Counted from the stretch's first letter, positions 23,003 to 31,951 are shown. The stretch: 64,000 nucleotides of DNA from Chloroflexi bacterium 54-19 (GCA_001898225.1 MKTJ01000058.1:458374-522373); one strand, 5' to 3'. The notes: generated from the sequence alone by a model not told the origin. A program made the numbers and translations.

Positions 23003-24280
23003 TCAGGACATGCCAATAAAGTAGAGGGGTAAAGGTAGCGGTCCCGATTTCAAAAAAGCGATGAGATTGGTCATATTCATTTTCGAAGGCGAGGTAATTT
23101 CACCCGTATCCGAAATTACCCCTTGAACCGTAGCGTTGAGTATAACCGTGTTGTCTACGGTAATTGCCATTTGCTGGCCCAGGCTAGACTCGGTGTAATT
23201 TTTCATTACTGTGGCTGCATCCGGCTTAAACTTAAATTCCAACTTTTCATTGCCATTATCATCTTTAGCTAATTTAACTCCGCTAATATCCATATCTTCG
23301 CCGGTTACAATCGTCTGGAAGGGTTTTCCGTCCTCGGTTGTATATCCAATCGGGCTATAATTTGGGCTAAGTTCGGCGGCGGTAGGAACACAGAGCCCCT
23401 TTTGTGGTTTTAATAGTGACCCGCTGGTGCAATAAGAAGTCCGCAAATAATCTCCCGCTTTGAAAAATTTGCTACCCGCGGCATTCACAAACTCGATCCT
23501 GCCCACGGTAGTCACGGTTTTGAACTCAAAATTTGTATCTACTGCTCCGCGTAGGTTTAACGTTATTGTATTGCCGTCCACACTGGCCTTAGCGTAGACA
23601 AAACCAAGAATTAACATCCGGTTTTCAAGGACTTTTGCGGTGGCCTGAGCCTGGGAGCCGGTAAAACTGTCTGCCGCAACCTGCAAAGTAATTTTATAAG
23701 CCGGGTAAGGTGTCGGCGTGGGCTGGGGTGTTTGGGTAGCTGCTACCAGGGCTGCCGTTGGTTGGGTCGCCTGGTTTGGCTTAGCCGTTATGCCGCCAGA
23801 CCCTATCACGCCGGGAGTGGTTTGCGGTGCCTGGGTGAGTAAAAGGAGTCCGAAAATCCCCAGGATAACCACGATGGTCGCGGCCATTCCGCTCAAAGCT
23901 ATGCGCGGCCAATTTATTTGCCTGGTTTTTCTAACAGGTTCGTTCGGTAGTAAATAGGCTGGACCGAGCCCGTTTTCAAATTTTCCTGGCTTTTCGGTAG
24001 AAAGTGGGCCGGAAAGAGCGGGCCGGGTAGCCGAGTTTGCCACGTGGTCGGCTTTCAATTCTGTTAAGACTTTTTGCCAGACCGTTTTCCGGGCCGCTTC
24101 CACATATTGATTGGCCTGGTAGACTTTTTCCCGTTCGGACTCCAGTGTCAACCGGGTAACTTCGGCCATGAGCGGGTCGAGTTCGCCGGAAGGTTTTGCT
24201 GCCGGGTCGTGGCGCAACGCCGAAAGATAATCTTCAAGCCGGGTGGCTTCCTGTTCTTCGCTTGAATTTGGCCGTTTCAT
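23003..24280 (-). CDS. Anti-sigma candidate with SecD-like exported domain
   Basis: This 425-aa membrane protein is encoded directly after an ECF sigma factor, with no gap between the sigma stop and this ATG. Residues 1-120 are cytoplasmic and charged, without an obvious zinc-binding HxxxCxxC. A single transmembrane segment spans about 126-149 (IALSGMAATIVVILGIFGLLLL). After a threonine/proline linker, residues about 195-425 resemble the periplasmic P1 region of SecD: 'VLENRMLILGFVYAKASVDGNTITLNLRG', 'LEFKFKPDAATVMKNYTESSLGQQMAITVDNTVI', ending 'LIAFLKSGPLPLPL'. This is very like SecD's '..LRAGALPAPL' end. By position it should hold the sigma factor inactive. The SecD-like sensor is the odd part. 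Confidence 0.72.
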   Translation of the reverse strand: MKRPNSSEEQEATRLEDYLSALRHDPAAKPSGELDPLMAEVTRLTLESEREKVYQANQYVEAARKTVWQKVLTELKADHVANSATRPALSGPLSTEKPGKFENGLGPAYLLPNEPVRKTRQINWPRIALSGMAATIVVILGIFGLLLLTQAPQTTPGVIGSGGITAKPNQATQPTAALVAATQTPQPTPTPYPAYKITLQVAADSFTGSQAQATAKVLENRMLILGFVYAKASVDGNTITLNLRGAVDTNFEFKTVTTVGRIEFVNAAGSKFFKAGDYLRTSYCTSGSLLKPQKGLCVPTAAELSPNYSPIGYTTEDGKPFQTIVTGEDMDISGVKLAKDDNGNEKLEFKFKPDAATVMKNYTESSLGQQMAITVDNTVILNATVQGVISDTGEITSPSKMNMTNLIAFLKSGPLPLPLYFIGMS

Positions 24281-24880
24281 CTAAAAATCCTCCTCGGCGG
24301 CTTCGGTCCTGAGATAGTCCTGGCGCAACTGTTTGATTATCCGATGCAATTGCATGCGGACCGCCGTGTCACTTTTCCCAATAATCTGGGCGATTTCTTT
24401 TGAATTAAATTCGCCTATTATGCTCAGGGCCAGCAAATCCTTATGTTCGTCAGGCAATTCTTCAATTAACCCCCGGACCTGCTGGACCTTCTCGCGGTGG
24501 ACCAGTTGGTCAAGGGTCGTGGCAGTTTCATTGGGCCAATCCTGCGCCAGTTTTTCTTGCTCAAGCGACACATTGGGCCGCCGGGCGCGTAGATGGTTTA
24601 ACACAACATTGTGGGCGATTTGAAATAGCCAGGCCGCGACCGAGCCGCCCCGGTAGCCGGATAAATTACGCAGGGCGTTGCTAAAAACCCTGGCTGCCAG
24701 GTCTTCCGCTTCCTGGGGATGCCCGACCCGGCGATAGCAATAGTTAAAAATTCTCTCAAAATAGCGTTCGTAGAGAGGGCCGAACTCGGCGGGATTGAGA
24801 GCGGCCTGGGCCATCAAATGCCGTTCTTCCTCAACCGTCCGGTTTTCCGGTTCAGCCCTGTTTTCACTGGTTGATGCCAT
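24281..24880 (-). CDS. ECF-type RNA polymerase sigma factor
   Basis: This is a 199-aa sigma-70 family factor. The start is the ATG of MASTSENRAEP, after AGGGAAAG; a longer in-frame extension to 24976 has no ribosome-binding site. Region 2 is seen as 'FGPLYERYFERIFNYCYRRVGHPQEAEDLAARVFSNALRNL', with 'GSVAAWLFQIAHNVVLNHLRAR' following. Region 4 is 'LPDEHKDLLALSIIGEFNSKEIAQIIGKSDTAVRMQLHRIIKQLRQ', a helix-turn-helix for the -35 element. The downstream SecD-like membrane protein is its probable anti-sigma factor. Confidence 0.9.
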   Translation of the reverse strand: MASTSENRAEPENRTVEEERHLMAQAALNPAEFGPLYERYFERIFNYCYRRVGHPQEAEDLAARVFSNALRNLSGYRGGSVAAWLFQIAHNVVLNHLRARRPNVSLEQEKLAQDWPNETATTLDQLVHREKVQQVRGLIEELPDEHKDLLALSIIGEFNSKEIAQIIGKSDTAVRMQLHRIIKQLRQDYLRTEAAEEDF

Positions 24881-25078
24881 CAAATTCTTTCCCTGGCAGC
24901 TTATGTTAGTCCTCGCCTCGTTGCCTGTACCTCGCACCTGTTTCAAAAGCTTCCTTATTATAAAGACACTTCCCAAAACCGGGTGTAACAGCTTTTGTAA
25001 ACTTTTTGAAAGAACATTTTAAAAAAATTTATATATCTGTTAAGATAAAACCTGGGATAACTGAAATAAATTTCAGTA

Positions 25079-25546
25079 ATGAAAGATGGTAGAAAATTGG
25101 AGACACCTGAAACCAACCTTGAAGCGGAAATCTTTCCTGAGTTTGGGCCAGAAGGCTCGGAAGATTCAGGAGAAACCTTAAATTTCAGCCCCGGCAAACC
25201 CCGGAATGGCTGGCAGCTATTCACCTCGCACGGGTTGGTCCTCATCTCGATTTTGAACAAGCCGGGCCAGACCGTCCGCGAAATCGGTCTTGAACTGAAC
25301 CTGACTGACCGGGCGGTGGCCCTGGCGATTGCCGACCTTGTCAAGGATGGTTACCTCGAACGCCGCAAGGTAGGACGCCGGACCTTCTACCAGGTGAACG
25401 AGGAGCATGCCCTGAAATACCCGGTCAGCCCTTACGGGTTCGCGGAACCGCCCCTCCTGACCGTTAAAGCCTTGCGGGCCGAAAACCTGGCGACCCACGC
25501 CAACAAGCAAAAGACCGGAGTTTTCCAGAATGAATTTTGCTTATAG
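25079..25546 (+). CDS. Winged-helix regulator, overlaps the antiporter gene
   Basis: This 155-aa DNA-binding protein has a flexible acidic N terminus. The winged helix at about residues 52-105 reads 'LVLISILNKPGQTVREIG', 'LTDRAVALAIADLVKDGYLERRKVGRRTFYQV'. This is a MarR/ArsR-like 'helix-turn-helix plus wing' often labelled as an IclR/MarR-type domain. Its last 17 nt overlap the start of the Na+:H+ antiporter, so the two are translationally linked. It may control the antiporter operon. A possible promoter (TTGAAA, 18 nt, TATATA) lies about 60 nt upstream. Confidence 0.75.
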   Translation: MKDGRKLETPETNLEAEIFPEFGPEGSEDSGETLNFSPGKPRNGWQLFTSHGLVLISILNKPGQTVREIGLELNLTDRAVALAIADLVKDGYLERRKVGRRTFYQVNEEHALKYPVSPYGFAEPPLLTVKALRAENLATHANKQKTGVFQNEFCL

Positions 25547-27251
25547 TCTCACTTTGCAGGCGGCTGAAACCCAGGATAATACCTTTGAAGGGGTCACCAC
25601 GGTCCTCTGGTTGCTAATCGCCGTTGGTGTGGTGGCAGTCCTCACAAAGTATATCCGGCTGCCCTACACAATTGCCCTGGTGCTGGCCGGTATCGCCATT
25701 GCCCTGGTGCCCGGCCTCCCCGCGGTAACTCTTACCCCGGACCTGATTGTGATTCTGTTTTTACCGGCCCTGCTTTTCGAGGCGGCCTACAACCTGAGTT
25801 TCGAGCAGCTAAAGGAGAGCGTCCGGTTTATTTCGGCCCTGGCCTTCTGGGGTGTCCTGGCGACGGCGGCCCTGGTGGCCGGACTGCTTATCTGGTGGGG
25901 TGGTCTCCCCTGGCAAACCGCCCTTATTTTCGGGGCGATTATCGGCGCTACCGACCCTATTTCGGTCATTGCCACTTTCCGGCATCTCGGCGCGCCCAAG
26001 CGCCTGACTATCATTATGGAAGGCGAGAGCCTATTTAATGATGGTTCCGCCCTGGTTCTTTTTAACCTCTTGCTGGGCATTGTCGTCACCCAGCAGTTTA
26101 GCGTGGTGAGCAGCCTGTTTGAATTTGTAAAAGTGGCAGCGGGCGGCTTGCTCCTGGGTGGGGCGGTCGGTTACCTGGCCCTATTTTTACTCCGCCACCT
26201 CAACGACTACCTGACCGAAACCCTGGTGACCCTAATCGTGGCTTACGGTACTTTCCTCGCCGCTGAGCAACTCCAGGTCTCCCCGGCCCTTGCTGTGGTC
26301 GCCGCCGGGCTACTGGTCGGGAATTTCGGGCAGGAAAAAGTAATGTCACCCACGACCCAGGTCGCGGTCGGGCTTAGTTGGGAGTTTATCGGGTTTCTCG
26401 CTAACTCATTGATATTTTTGCTGGTTGGCCTCGAAATCCGGGCTATCCAGATCTTAAATTTCTGGGAAATAACTTTGCTGGCAATCGGGGTGGCCCTATT
26501 TAGCCGGGTGGTGGTCATTGGCTTTTTTAGCGGGGTGGCAAATCTCTTGCAACGCCGCCGGGTCATCCCTTTGTCCTGGCAGACCTTGCTTATCTGGGGC
26601 GGGTTGCGGGGGTCGCTATCACTGGCGATGGCTTTGAGTCTGCCGGCGTTCCTCAGCAATGGTGATGTATTCCCCGGTCGGGACCAGATCCTGGTAATGA
26701 CTTTTGGCCTCATAATGTTTAACCTGCTGGTGCAGGGTCTGACCATCGAGCCATTAATGCGCCTTTTGAAGCTGGGACAGGCAACCACGGCGGAAATGCG
26801 CCGGTACGAATTTTTCCGGGGCCAGATGTTGATTGCCCAGGCTGTCCGCCGCCGCCTTGACGAACTAGCCAGCCGGAATTTGATGACCGAGGAAATGGCC
26901 GGGCTGTTGCGAGACGAATACGCCGCGCGAGAGAACCTCGCTACCGAGGAATTGCACCGCATTCAGATGAACAATCGGGAGATGAAAGAAGCCCAGTTAC
27001 AACTGGCCCGGCGCAAACTCTTACAGGTGGAAAAAGGGACTGCGCTGGACCTCTATAACCAGGGCATTATTTCGGAAGAAACCCTGGGCCTTCTCAGGGG
27101 CGAGATAGATGCCCAGCTTACCGGGCGGGAACACGTCATTAACCCGGCAGTAAAACTCCCGCCTGTCGAGCTATCCCAACCCCCCGAATTACCCGAAGGT
27201 GATAAAGTTTCTCCGGTCCCGGAACCGGGCCAGCCTGTCCAGCCCGGCTAA
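25530..27251 (+). CDS. Na+/H+ antiporter, CPA1 family
   Basis: This 573-aa inner-membrane cation:proton antiporter has about 12 hydrophobic segments within residues 20-410. It carries the CPA1 signatures 'GAIIGATDPISVIATFRHLGAPKRLTIIMEGESLFNDGSALVLF', including the conserved Asp and the ND pair, and 'TLLIWGGLRGSLSLAMALSLP'. The C-terminal 160 residues are a charged cytoplasmic tail with helical stretches, typical of NhaP-type regulation. It overlaps the winged-helix gene by 17 nt. A homeostasis role for Na+ or pH is expected; ion preference is not readable. Confidence 0.88.
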   Translation: MNFAYSLTLQAAETQDNTFEGVTTVLWLLIAVGVVAVLTKYIRLPYTIALVLAGIAIALVPGLPAVTLTPDLIVILFLPALLFEAAYNLSFEQLKESVRFISALAFWGVLATAALVAGLLIWWGGLPWQTALIFGAIIGATDPISVIATFRHLGAPKRLTIIMEGESLFNDGSALVLFNLLLGIVVTQQFSVVSSLFEFVKVAAGGLLLGGAVGYLALFLLRHLNDYLTETLVTLIVAYGTFLAAEQLQVSPALAVVAAGLLVGNFGQEKVMSPTTQVAVGLSWEFIGFLANSLIFLLVGLEIRAIQILNFWEITLLAIGVALFSRVVVIGFFSGVANLLQRRRVIPLSWQTLLIWGGLRGSLSLAMALSLPAFLSNGDVFPGRDQILVMTFGLIMFNLLVQGLTIEPLMRLLKLGQATTAEMRRYEFFRGQMLIAQAVRRRLDELASRNLMTEEMAGLLRDEYAARENLATEELHRIQMNNREMKEAQLQLARRKLLQVEKGTALDLYNQGIISEETLGLLRGEIDAQLTGREHVINPAVKLPPVELSQPPELPEGDKVSPVPEPGQPVQPG

Positions 27252-27269
27252 TGACATATGCGCGTGGGC

Positions 27270-28010
27270 TTAAATCTTGACCCCGCCATCGACATAGATA
27301 ATTTGCCCGGTGATATAGGCGGCCTCGTCGCTGGCGAGAAAGAGGTGCAGGTTGGCGACATCTTCCGGCTGGCCGATTTTCCGCAGGGGTATAGCTGCGA
27401 TAGCCTTTTCCTTAATCGGGTCGGGTATCTGCTCGGTCATGGGGGTGGCGATAAAACCGGGCGCGACCGCGTTGACCCGGATACCGTAGCGGCCATATTC
27501 GAGGGCCAGCGTCTTGGTCAGGCCCCAGATACCGGCCTTGGCGGCGGAATAGTTGGCCTGGCCGATATTGCCCCTGGCCGAGGTCGAACTGGTGTTGGTG
27601 ATGACGCCACTGCCCTGGTTCTTCATCACTTCCAGGGCCGCTTTAGCGCACAGCCACGAACCTTTGAGGTGGGTATCAATCACGGTATCCCACTGTTCCT
27701 CGGTCATTTTCGCCATCATGGCGTCGCGCAAGACCCCGGCGTTATTGACCAGGATATCCAGGCGGCCATACTGCGATACCAGTAAGTCCACAATCTGCTG
27801 GATTTTTTCTTTATCGGTCACGCTGCCCAGGATAAATTCAGCCTGGCCCCCGGCGTCCCGGATTTCCTCAACGACCTGTTTACCCCCGGCTTCGTTCAGG
27901 TCGTTCACTGCCACAATCGCTCCTTCACGGGCGAAACGCCGGGCCGTAGCCGCACCGATTCCGCTCCCGGCTCCTGTTACCCAGGCTATTTTGCCATCCA
28001 AGCGTCCCAT
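27270..28010 (-). CDS. SDR-family oxidoreductase, FabG-like
   Basis: This is a 246-aa short-chain dehydrogenase. The start is the ATG of MGRLDGKIAWV; an ATG five codons earlier lies within the AAAGGAG ribosome-binding site. Motifs are 'GAGSGIGAATARRFA' (cofactor), 'DILVNNAGVL', and the catalytic 'NTSSTSARGNIGQANYSAAKAGIWGL' with Ser, YxxxK. The C terminus 'DEAAYITGQIIYVDGG' is typical of beta-ketoacyl reductases. It converges with the antiporter gene (18 nt apart). A role in fatty-acid or polyhydroxyalkanoate metabolism is possible, but the substrate is not certain. Confidence 0.85.
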   Translation of the reverse strand: MGRLDGKIAWVTGAGSGIGAATARRFAREGAIVAVNDLNEAGGKQVVEEIRDAGGQAEFILGSVTDKEKIQQIVDLLVSQYGRLDILVNNAGVLRDAMMAKMTEEQWDTVIDTHLKGSWLCAKAALEVMKNQGSGVITNTSSTSARGNIGQANYSAAKAGIWGLTKTLALEYGRYGIRVNAVAPGFIATPMTEQIPDPIKEKAIAAIPLRKIGQPEDVANLHLFLASDEAAYITGQIIYVDGGVKI

Positions 28011-28028
28011 TTTTGCTCCTTTCAAAAT

Positions 28029-28206
28029 CAGTAGTCGGTAGTCAGAGGTTAGTAGTCAGCATAACAGCAAAGAGAGTAGTAATTTACAAAAGTATAAAAG
28101 AACAGATAATTAAAGGGCCTTGAAGCGGTTCTTTAACTCTTGTCGGAAATAACAAAGCAATCAAGATTAAAATATACTGACTTCTGGATACTGACCTCTG
28201 ACTACT
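28029..28206. repeat. GTAGTCAG inverted-repeat element, copy A
   Basis: The left arm (28029-28059) is built from GTAGTCGGTAGTCAGAGG and TTAGTAGTCAG. The right arm (28176-28206) is its imperfect reverse complement, ending CTGACCTCTGACTACT. About 115 nt of AT-rich sequence lies between them. It fills the gap between the two SDR genes, with the right arm ending 5 nt before the stop of the gene at 28211. Similar arms occur at 34481, 38464-38636 and 41711-41796. Confidence 0.7.
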
Positions 28207-28210
28207 TTCC

Positions 28211-28981
28211 TTAAAGCGACGCGCCGCCATCTACCACGATAGTTTGCCCGGTGATATAGCTGGCGGCGGGTGAAGCCAGGAACAGGGCAACCCCTTTGAG
28301 TTCTTCCAGGTCCCCGACCCGTTTGAGGGCGGCCTGGGCCTCGAACTCGGCCCGGTTCGCCTCGATAACCCCACTCGCCATGCGGGTCGGGAACCAACCG
28401 GGGGCAATCGCGTTCACGATAATGCCTTTTGGACCCCATTCGCGGGCCAGCGCCATGGTCAGGGTTATCACCCCGCCTTTGCTGGTGCTATAGCCGAGCA
28501 TTTTTACGCCCTCGGTAGCCCCGGCCCGCAACCCGGCGACCGAGGCAATATTGATAATCCGGCCTTCTTTTCGCTCAATCATATGCCTGCCGACCGCCTG
28601 GGACATCAGGAAAATCCCGGTCAGGTTGGTGGTCAGGACTTGCTCCCATTTTGCCAGGGGCATATCCTCGGCACTCTGGCCCCAGGTCTGCCCGGCATTG
28701 TTGACCAGGATGTCAATCTGGCCGTATTTATCAAGCACCGCCTTGACGGTCGCTTCCGCGTCTTCGGCCTTCGAAACATCGGCCACTATCGAAAAACAAT
28801 CATACCCCTTTTCCTTAAATGCGGCCACAGTCGGGTCGAGATAGGCCGGACGCCGCCCGCTGATGGCGACTTTGGCTCCGGCTTCCAGCAGCGCCTCCGC
28901 GATAATCTGGCCGATGCCGCGCCCCCCGCCCGTCACCAGGGCCACTTTTCCATCCAGGTCAAACAAATCTTTAACGTTCAT
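28211..28981 (-). CDS. SDR-family oxidoreductase
   Basis: This is a 256-aa short-chain dehydrogenase. It has 'ALVTGGGRGIGQIIAEALL' (cofactor), 'DILVNNAGQTWG', and the catalytic 'NIASVAGLRAGATEGVKMLGYSTSKGGVITLTM' with Ser, Tyr and Lys in YSTSK. The insertion 'GATEGVKMLG' between Ser and Tyr resembles gluconate 5-dehydrogenase / RhlG-like SDRs. It ends 'SYITGQTIVVDGG'. It lies 18 nt after the MBL-fold gene, so both are likely in one minus-strand operon. The substrate is unknown. Confidence 0.85.
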   Translation of the reverse strand: MNVKDLFDLDGKVALVTGGGRGIGQIIAEALLEAGAKVAISGRRPAYLDPTVAAFKEKGYDCFSIVADVSKAEDAEATVKAVLDKYGQIDILVNNAGQTWGQSAEDMPLAKWEQVLTTNLTGIFLMSQAVGRHMIERKEGRIINIASVAGLRAGATEGVKMLGYSTSKGGVITLTMALAREWGPKGIIVNAIAPGWFPTRMASGVIEANRAEFEAQAALKRVGDLEELKGVALFLASPAASYITGQTIVVDGGASL

Positions 28982-28999
28982 GGTTGTCTCTTTCCGGTT

Positions 29000-29944
29000 T
29001 TAATCTTGCAAAGCAGCCCACATTTCGCGGTCCCGGCTGGCCGTCCAGATACGCGGTTCCAGGCCGTGCAGTTCATCGTACATGCGGCTCACATCAAAAG
29101 GCATACAGTGTTCGAAGATAGGCCAGGTGCCGAATTGAGGGGTCAGGGCGGCGTGGGCGCGGTCGAAAGCCTGTTTGAGGGTTTCCCCAAGCCGGACCGA
29201 CTCGGCCACGCTATCGCGTAAAATCGTGAGAAATTCTTTGGTCGAACTGATAGCCTCGTCAACCCTGGTTCCGCGCACGGCGTCACCCCGGCCCGGCACG
29301 AGCGCCTCGGCACCCAGCGCCCGGACCCGTTCGAGGGTTTCCATCCAGTCCTGGATATAGCCGTCGCCGGTATAGGGGGTAGCGCCTGCCTCCACGAGGT
29401 CGCCCGAAAAAAGGACCCTTTCTTTAGGCAGGAAAATGGCAGTATCGCCTTTGGTGTGGCCGTGCCCCAGCCAGCGCAATTGGACCTCGCGGTCACCCAG
29501 GTAGAAGGTCAGGTTATCGGCATAGGTGAGGTTCGGCCAGGTCAGGCCCGGAATTGATTCAGCATTGCGGAAAAGGCGGGGAAAGCGGCCCGTCTCGGAT
29601 TCCCAGTCCTGCTGGCCTCGTTCGACCACAAGGGAGCGCATGTTTTCGTGGCCGATCTGGTAGGGGGCCTGGAAAGCGCTGGCGCCCAGTACCCGCACCG
29701 CGTGATAGTGGGTCAGGACCAGGTGGACGATAGGCAAGTCGGTGACGGTCCGAATCCTGGCGATAAACTGCTCGGCCATGACCGGGGTCGCCATCGCGTC
29801 CACCACCATCACGCTATCTTTGCCCACGATGACGCCGGTGTTGGGGTCGCCCTCGGTGGTGCAGGCATAGACACCCTCGGCCAACTCTTCGAAAGTGACC
29901 TTCTTTTCGGTTAAGTCCTGGGTGGAAGCAAAACCTTTTGCCAT
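29000..29944 (-). CDS. MBL-fold hydrolase with altered metal motif
   Basis: This 314-aa metallo-beta-lactamase-fold protein keeps 'DSVMVVDAMATPVMAEQFIARI' and 'LVLTHYHAVRVLGASAFQ'. In the usual HxHxDH metal motif the last Asp-His pair is replaced (HYHAVR). 'GHGHTKGDTAIFLPKERVLFSGDLVE' has the downstream His and Asp ligands. I recall this HYHAVRVLGA variant as a recognised subfamily related to SoxH-type proteins, so it is not necessarily inactive. A GAGG-like site precedes the ATG. It is upstream of the SDR at 28211, an arrangement suggesting a shared catabolic route. The substrate is unknown. Confidence 0.78.
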   Translation of the reverse strand: MAKGFASTQDLTEKKVTFEELAEGVYACTTEGDPNTGVIVGKDSVMVVDAMATPVMAEQFIARIRTVTDLPIVHLVLTHYHAVRVLGASAFQAPYQIGHENMRSLVVERGQQDWESETGRFPRLFRNAESIPGLTWPNLTYADNLTFYLGDREVQLRWLGHGHTKGDTAIFLPKERVLFSGDLVEAGATPYTGDGYIQDWMETLERVRALGAEALVPGRGDAVRGTRVDEAISSTKEFLTILRDSVAESVRLGETLKQAFDRAHAALTPQFGTWPIFEHCMPFDVSRMYDELHGLEPRIWTASRDREMWAALQD

Positions 29945-30013
29945 TGATAACCTCCTTGTTATCTATTGAATTCACCCACCCCTCACCACGCTCTCAAGGT
30001 CGGGGAACTCGAT

Positions 30014-30088
30014 GAGTTAATGATAAATTTTCCATGGAAAATTTATCATTAACTCTCTTACCCCCTTCCCCTATCAGGGGAAGGGTTG
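30014..30088. repeat. 42-bp perfect palindrome plus adjacent GC hairpin
   Basis: Positions 30014-30055 form a perfect palindrome with 21-nt arms centred on CCATGG (outer part GAGTTAATGATAAA). Immediately after it, CCCTTCCCC pairs with GGGGAAGGG around TATCA (within 30062-30088). Both lie between the MBL gene and the S9 peptidase gene on the minus strand. The flanks look like the CCC-rich intergenic repeats common in this type of genome. A terminator function is possible. Confidence 0.6.
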
Positions 30089-30097
30089 GGAATGGGG

Positions 30098-31951
30098 TTA
30101 CTTCTTTAAATACTTTTCGAACCACTCGACAATCGCCAGGGTCGAGCGAATCCGGTTCGGGATTTTGCGCCAGCCGTGACCTTCGTCGGGGAACAGGATA
30201 TATTCGACCGGGACGCCCCGCTTTTCCAGGTCCGCCACGATTTGCTCGGCTTCCACGACCGGGCAGTTGGTGTCGTTGGCCCCGTGAATGACCAGCGTCG
30301 GTGAGGTCAGGCGGTCCAGCCGGTGAATCGGCGACAACTCCCGCAACAAATCAAGTTGCGTATCGGGGTCGCCGTACTCCACCTTCGAGATGGCGGCCAT
30401 CCAGGGTTCGGTCTGGGCGAAAAAGGTCTCAAAATTGACGATACCGTAGAGACAGGCCCCCGCCGCAATCAGGTCTGGATACTCCACCAGTCCGGCCATC
30501 GTCATGTAGCCACCGTAGCTGCCGCCCGTGATACCAATCTGGCCGGGCAGAGCGATTCCGGCATTAACCACATAGTCGATACAGGCTTTGATGTCACGGA
30601 TGGCATCGAAGCGCAAGGGGCCGTTATCCAGGTTCACGAAGGTCTTACCAAAACCGGACGAGCCGCGCACGTTCGGGGCCAGCACGCTGATACCCCGTTT
30701 CAAGAGGGCCTGGTAGTTGCTGTTGAAGTTGGGGCGTTCCTGGCCTTCCGGCCCGCCGTGAAAACTCATAACCAGTGGCCCCGGTTCCTGGGCCGCTCGA
30801 TAGAGCCAGCCGGTCAGGGTCAGGCCGTCGTGGGCCGGGAATTCGACCAGTTGCGGCACCAGCAGTTCATCGAAATTGATACCGGGATGCGGGCTGAAGG
30901 TAAGTTGCTGGAAGGTGTTGGTCACCAGGTCGAGCAGCCAGATGTCGAGTGGACGGTCGGCCCCGGTCAGGGTCAGTACCACCTGGTTGGCGTCGTTCGA
31001 GAGGGCTATTTCGCCGACCACCGGGGCGGGCAGGGCTGGACCGGCGATAACTTCCAGGGTCGCCAGGTCGAGGAAAGCCAGTTCGTTAAGTCCGGCCCGG
31101 TTCCAGACCAGCACCGCCAGCCGTCCATCCTCGCTGATTTTGAACATATCGAGTTCGGCGTTGTCGCGCTCGGCGATAATCTCCACCGGGCCGGGTTGGC
31201 CTGTTTCGTCAAGTTTTATCCGGCCCAGCCCAATAAATTCGCGGTCGCCGTTGGTGGCTAGATAAATGTGTTTGCCGTCCGGTGAGAATTTGCCGCTTCC
31301 AAAACTGCCGGGCGGGTCGTGGGGTGTCAGCAACGTTTCCGGGCCGGGTGTGGCGGCGTCACCCAGTTCCACCAGCAGACAGTTGCTATCGCTGCGGTAG
31401 GCGACCCGGCTCACCAACGCCCGGCGACCGTCCCGGCTGAGGTCGGTCAGGTAGCCGACACCGGGATTGAGGACTACCCGGTAGCTGGCAGGGTTGTTGC
31501 CTGATAGGTCGAGAATGTAGCCGTCCATCGCCTGCGGGTTGTCCCGGTTGGAAGAAAAGCCCAGCCTCTGACCGTCGTGCGACCACGGTCCGATGGTGTT
31601 GTTATCTTTACCGCCCAGGGTAACCAGTTGAAGGTCGCTGCCGTCCGGGTTTACCAGGTAGAGTTGTTGGTTCATGCCGCCACCCGGCGCGACCAGCAAA
31701 GCCAGTTTATCCCCGGCAGGCGACCACGACACCGCCGAAACCGGGTCTTCCAGCGAGGTAATCATCTGGGGCCAACCGCCGGAAGCGGGCATTATCCAGG
31801 CTTGCGGAATGCCGCTCATGTTGGAGATAAAAGCGATTTGTTGCCCATCCGGCGAAAAACTGGGCGAGGTGCAAGACCCTACGCGGGCCATTAACTTCAG
31901 GCGGGTTTCCAGGTCGGCCTGGCTTGATGCAGGTTGGTTTTCAAGACTCAC
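30098..31951 (-). CDS. S9-family serine peptidase (acylaminoacyl/prolyl oligopeptidase type)
   Basis: This is a 617-aa cytoplasmic peptidase of alpha/beta-hydrolase fold. Residues about 20-360 form a PD40/WD40-type propeller (SPSFSPDGQQIAFISNMSG; FSPDGKHIYLATNGDRE). Residues about 380-617 are the catalytic domain: Ser in 'GITGGSYGGYMTMAGL', Asp in 'IHGANDTNCPVVEAEQ', and His in 'FPDEGHGWRKI'. It starts with a GTG that overlaps the stop of the upstream monooxygenase (GTGA), so the two are translationally coupled. No signal peptide is visible. Substrates are likely short peptides. Confidence 0.88.
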   Translation of the reverse strand: MSLENQPASSQADLETRLKLMARVGSCTSPSFSPDGQQIAFISNMSGIPQAWIMPASGGWPQMITSLEDPVSAVSWSPAGDKLALLVAPGGGMNQQLYLVNPDGSDLQLVTLGGKDNNTIGPWSHDGQRLGFSSNRDNPQAMDGYILDLSGNNPASYRVVLNPGVGYLTDLSRDGRRALVSRVAYRSDSNCLLVELGDAATPGPETLLTPHDPPGSFGSGKFSPDGKHIYLATNGDREFIGLGRIKLDETGQPGPVEIIAERDNAELDMFKISEDGRLAVLVWNRAGLNELAFLDLATLEVIAGPALPAPVVGEIALSNDANQVVLTLTGADRPLDIWLLDLVTNTFQQLTFSPHPGINFDELLVPQLVEFPAHDGLTLTGWLYRAAQEPGPLVMSFHGGPEGQERPNFNSNYQALLKRGISVLAPNVRGSSGFGKTFVNLDNGPLRFDAIRDIKACIDYVVNAGIALPGQIGITGGSYGGYMTMAGLVEYPDLIAAGACLYGIVNFETFFAQTEPWMAAISKVEYGDPDTQLDLLRELSPIHRLDRLTSPTLVIHGANDTNCPVVEAEQIVADLEKRGVPVEYILFPDEGHGWRKIPNRIRSTLAIVEWFEKYLKK

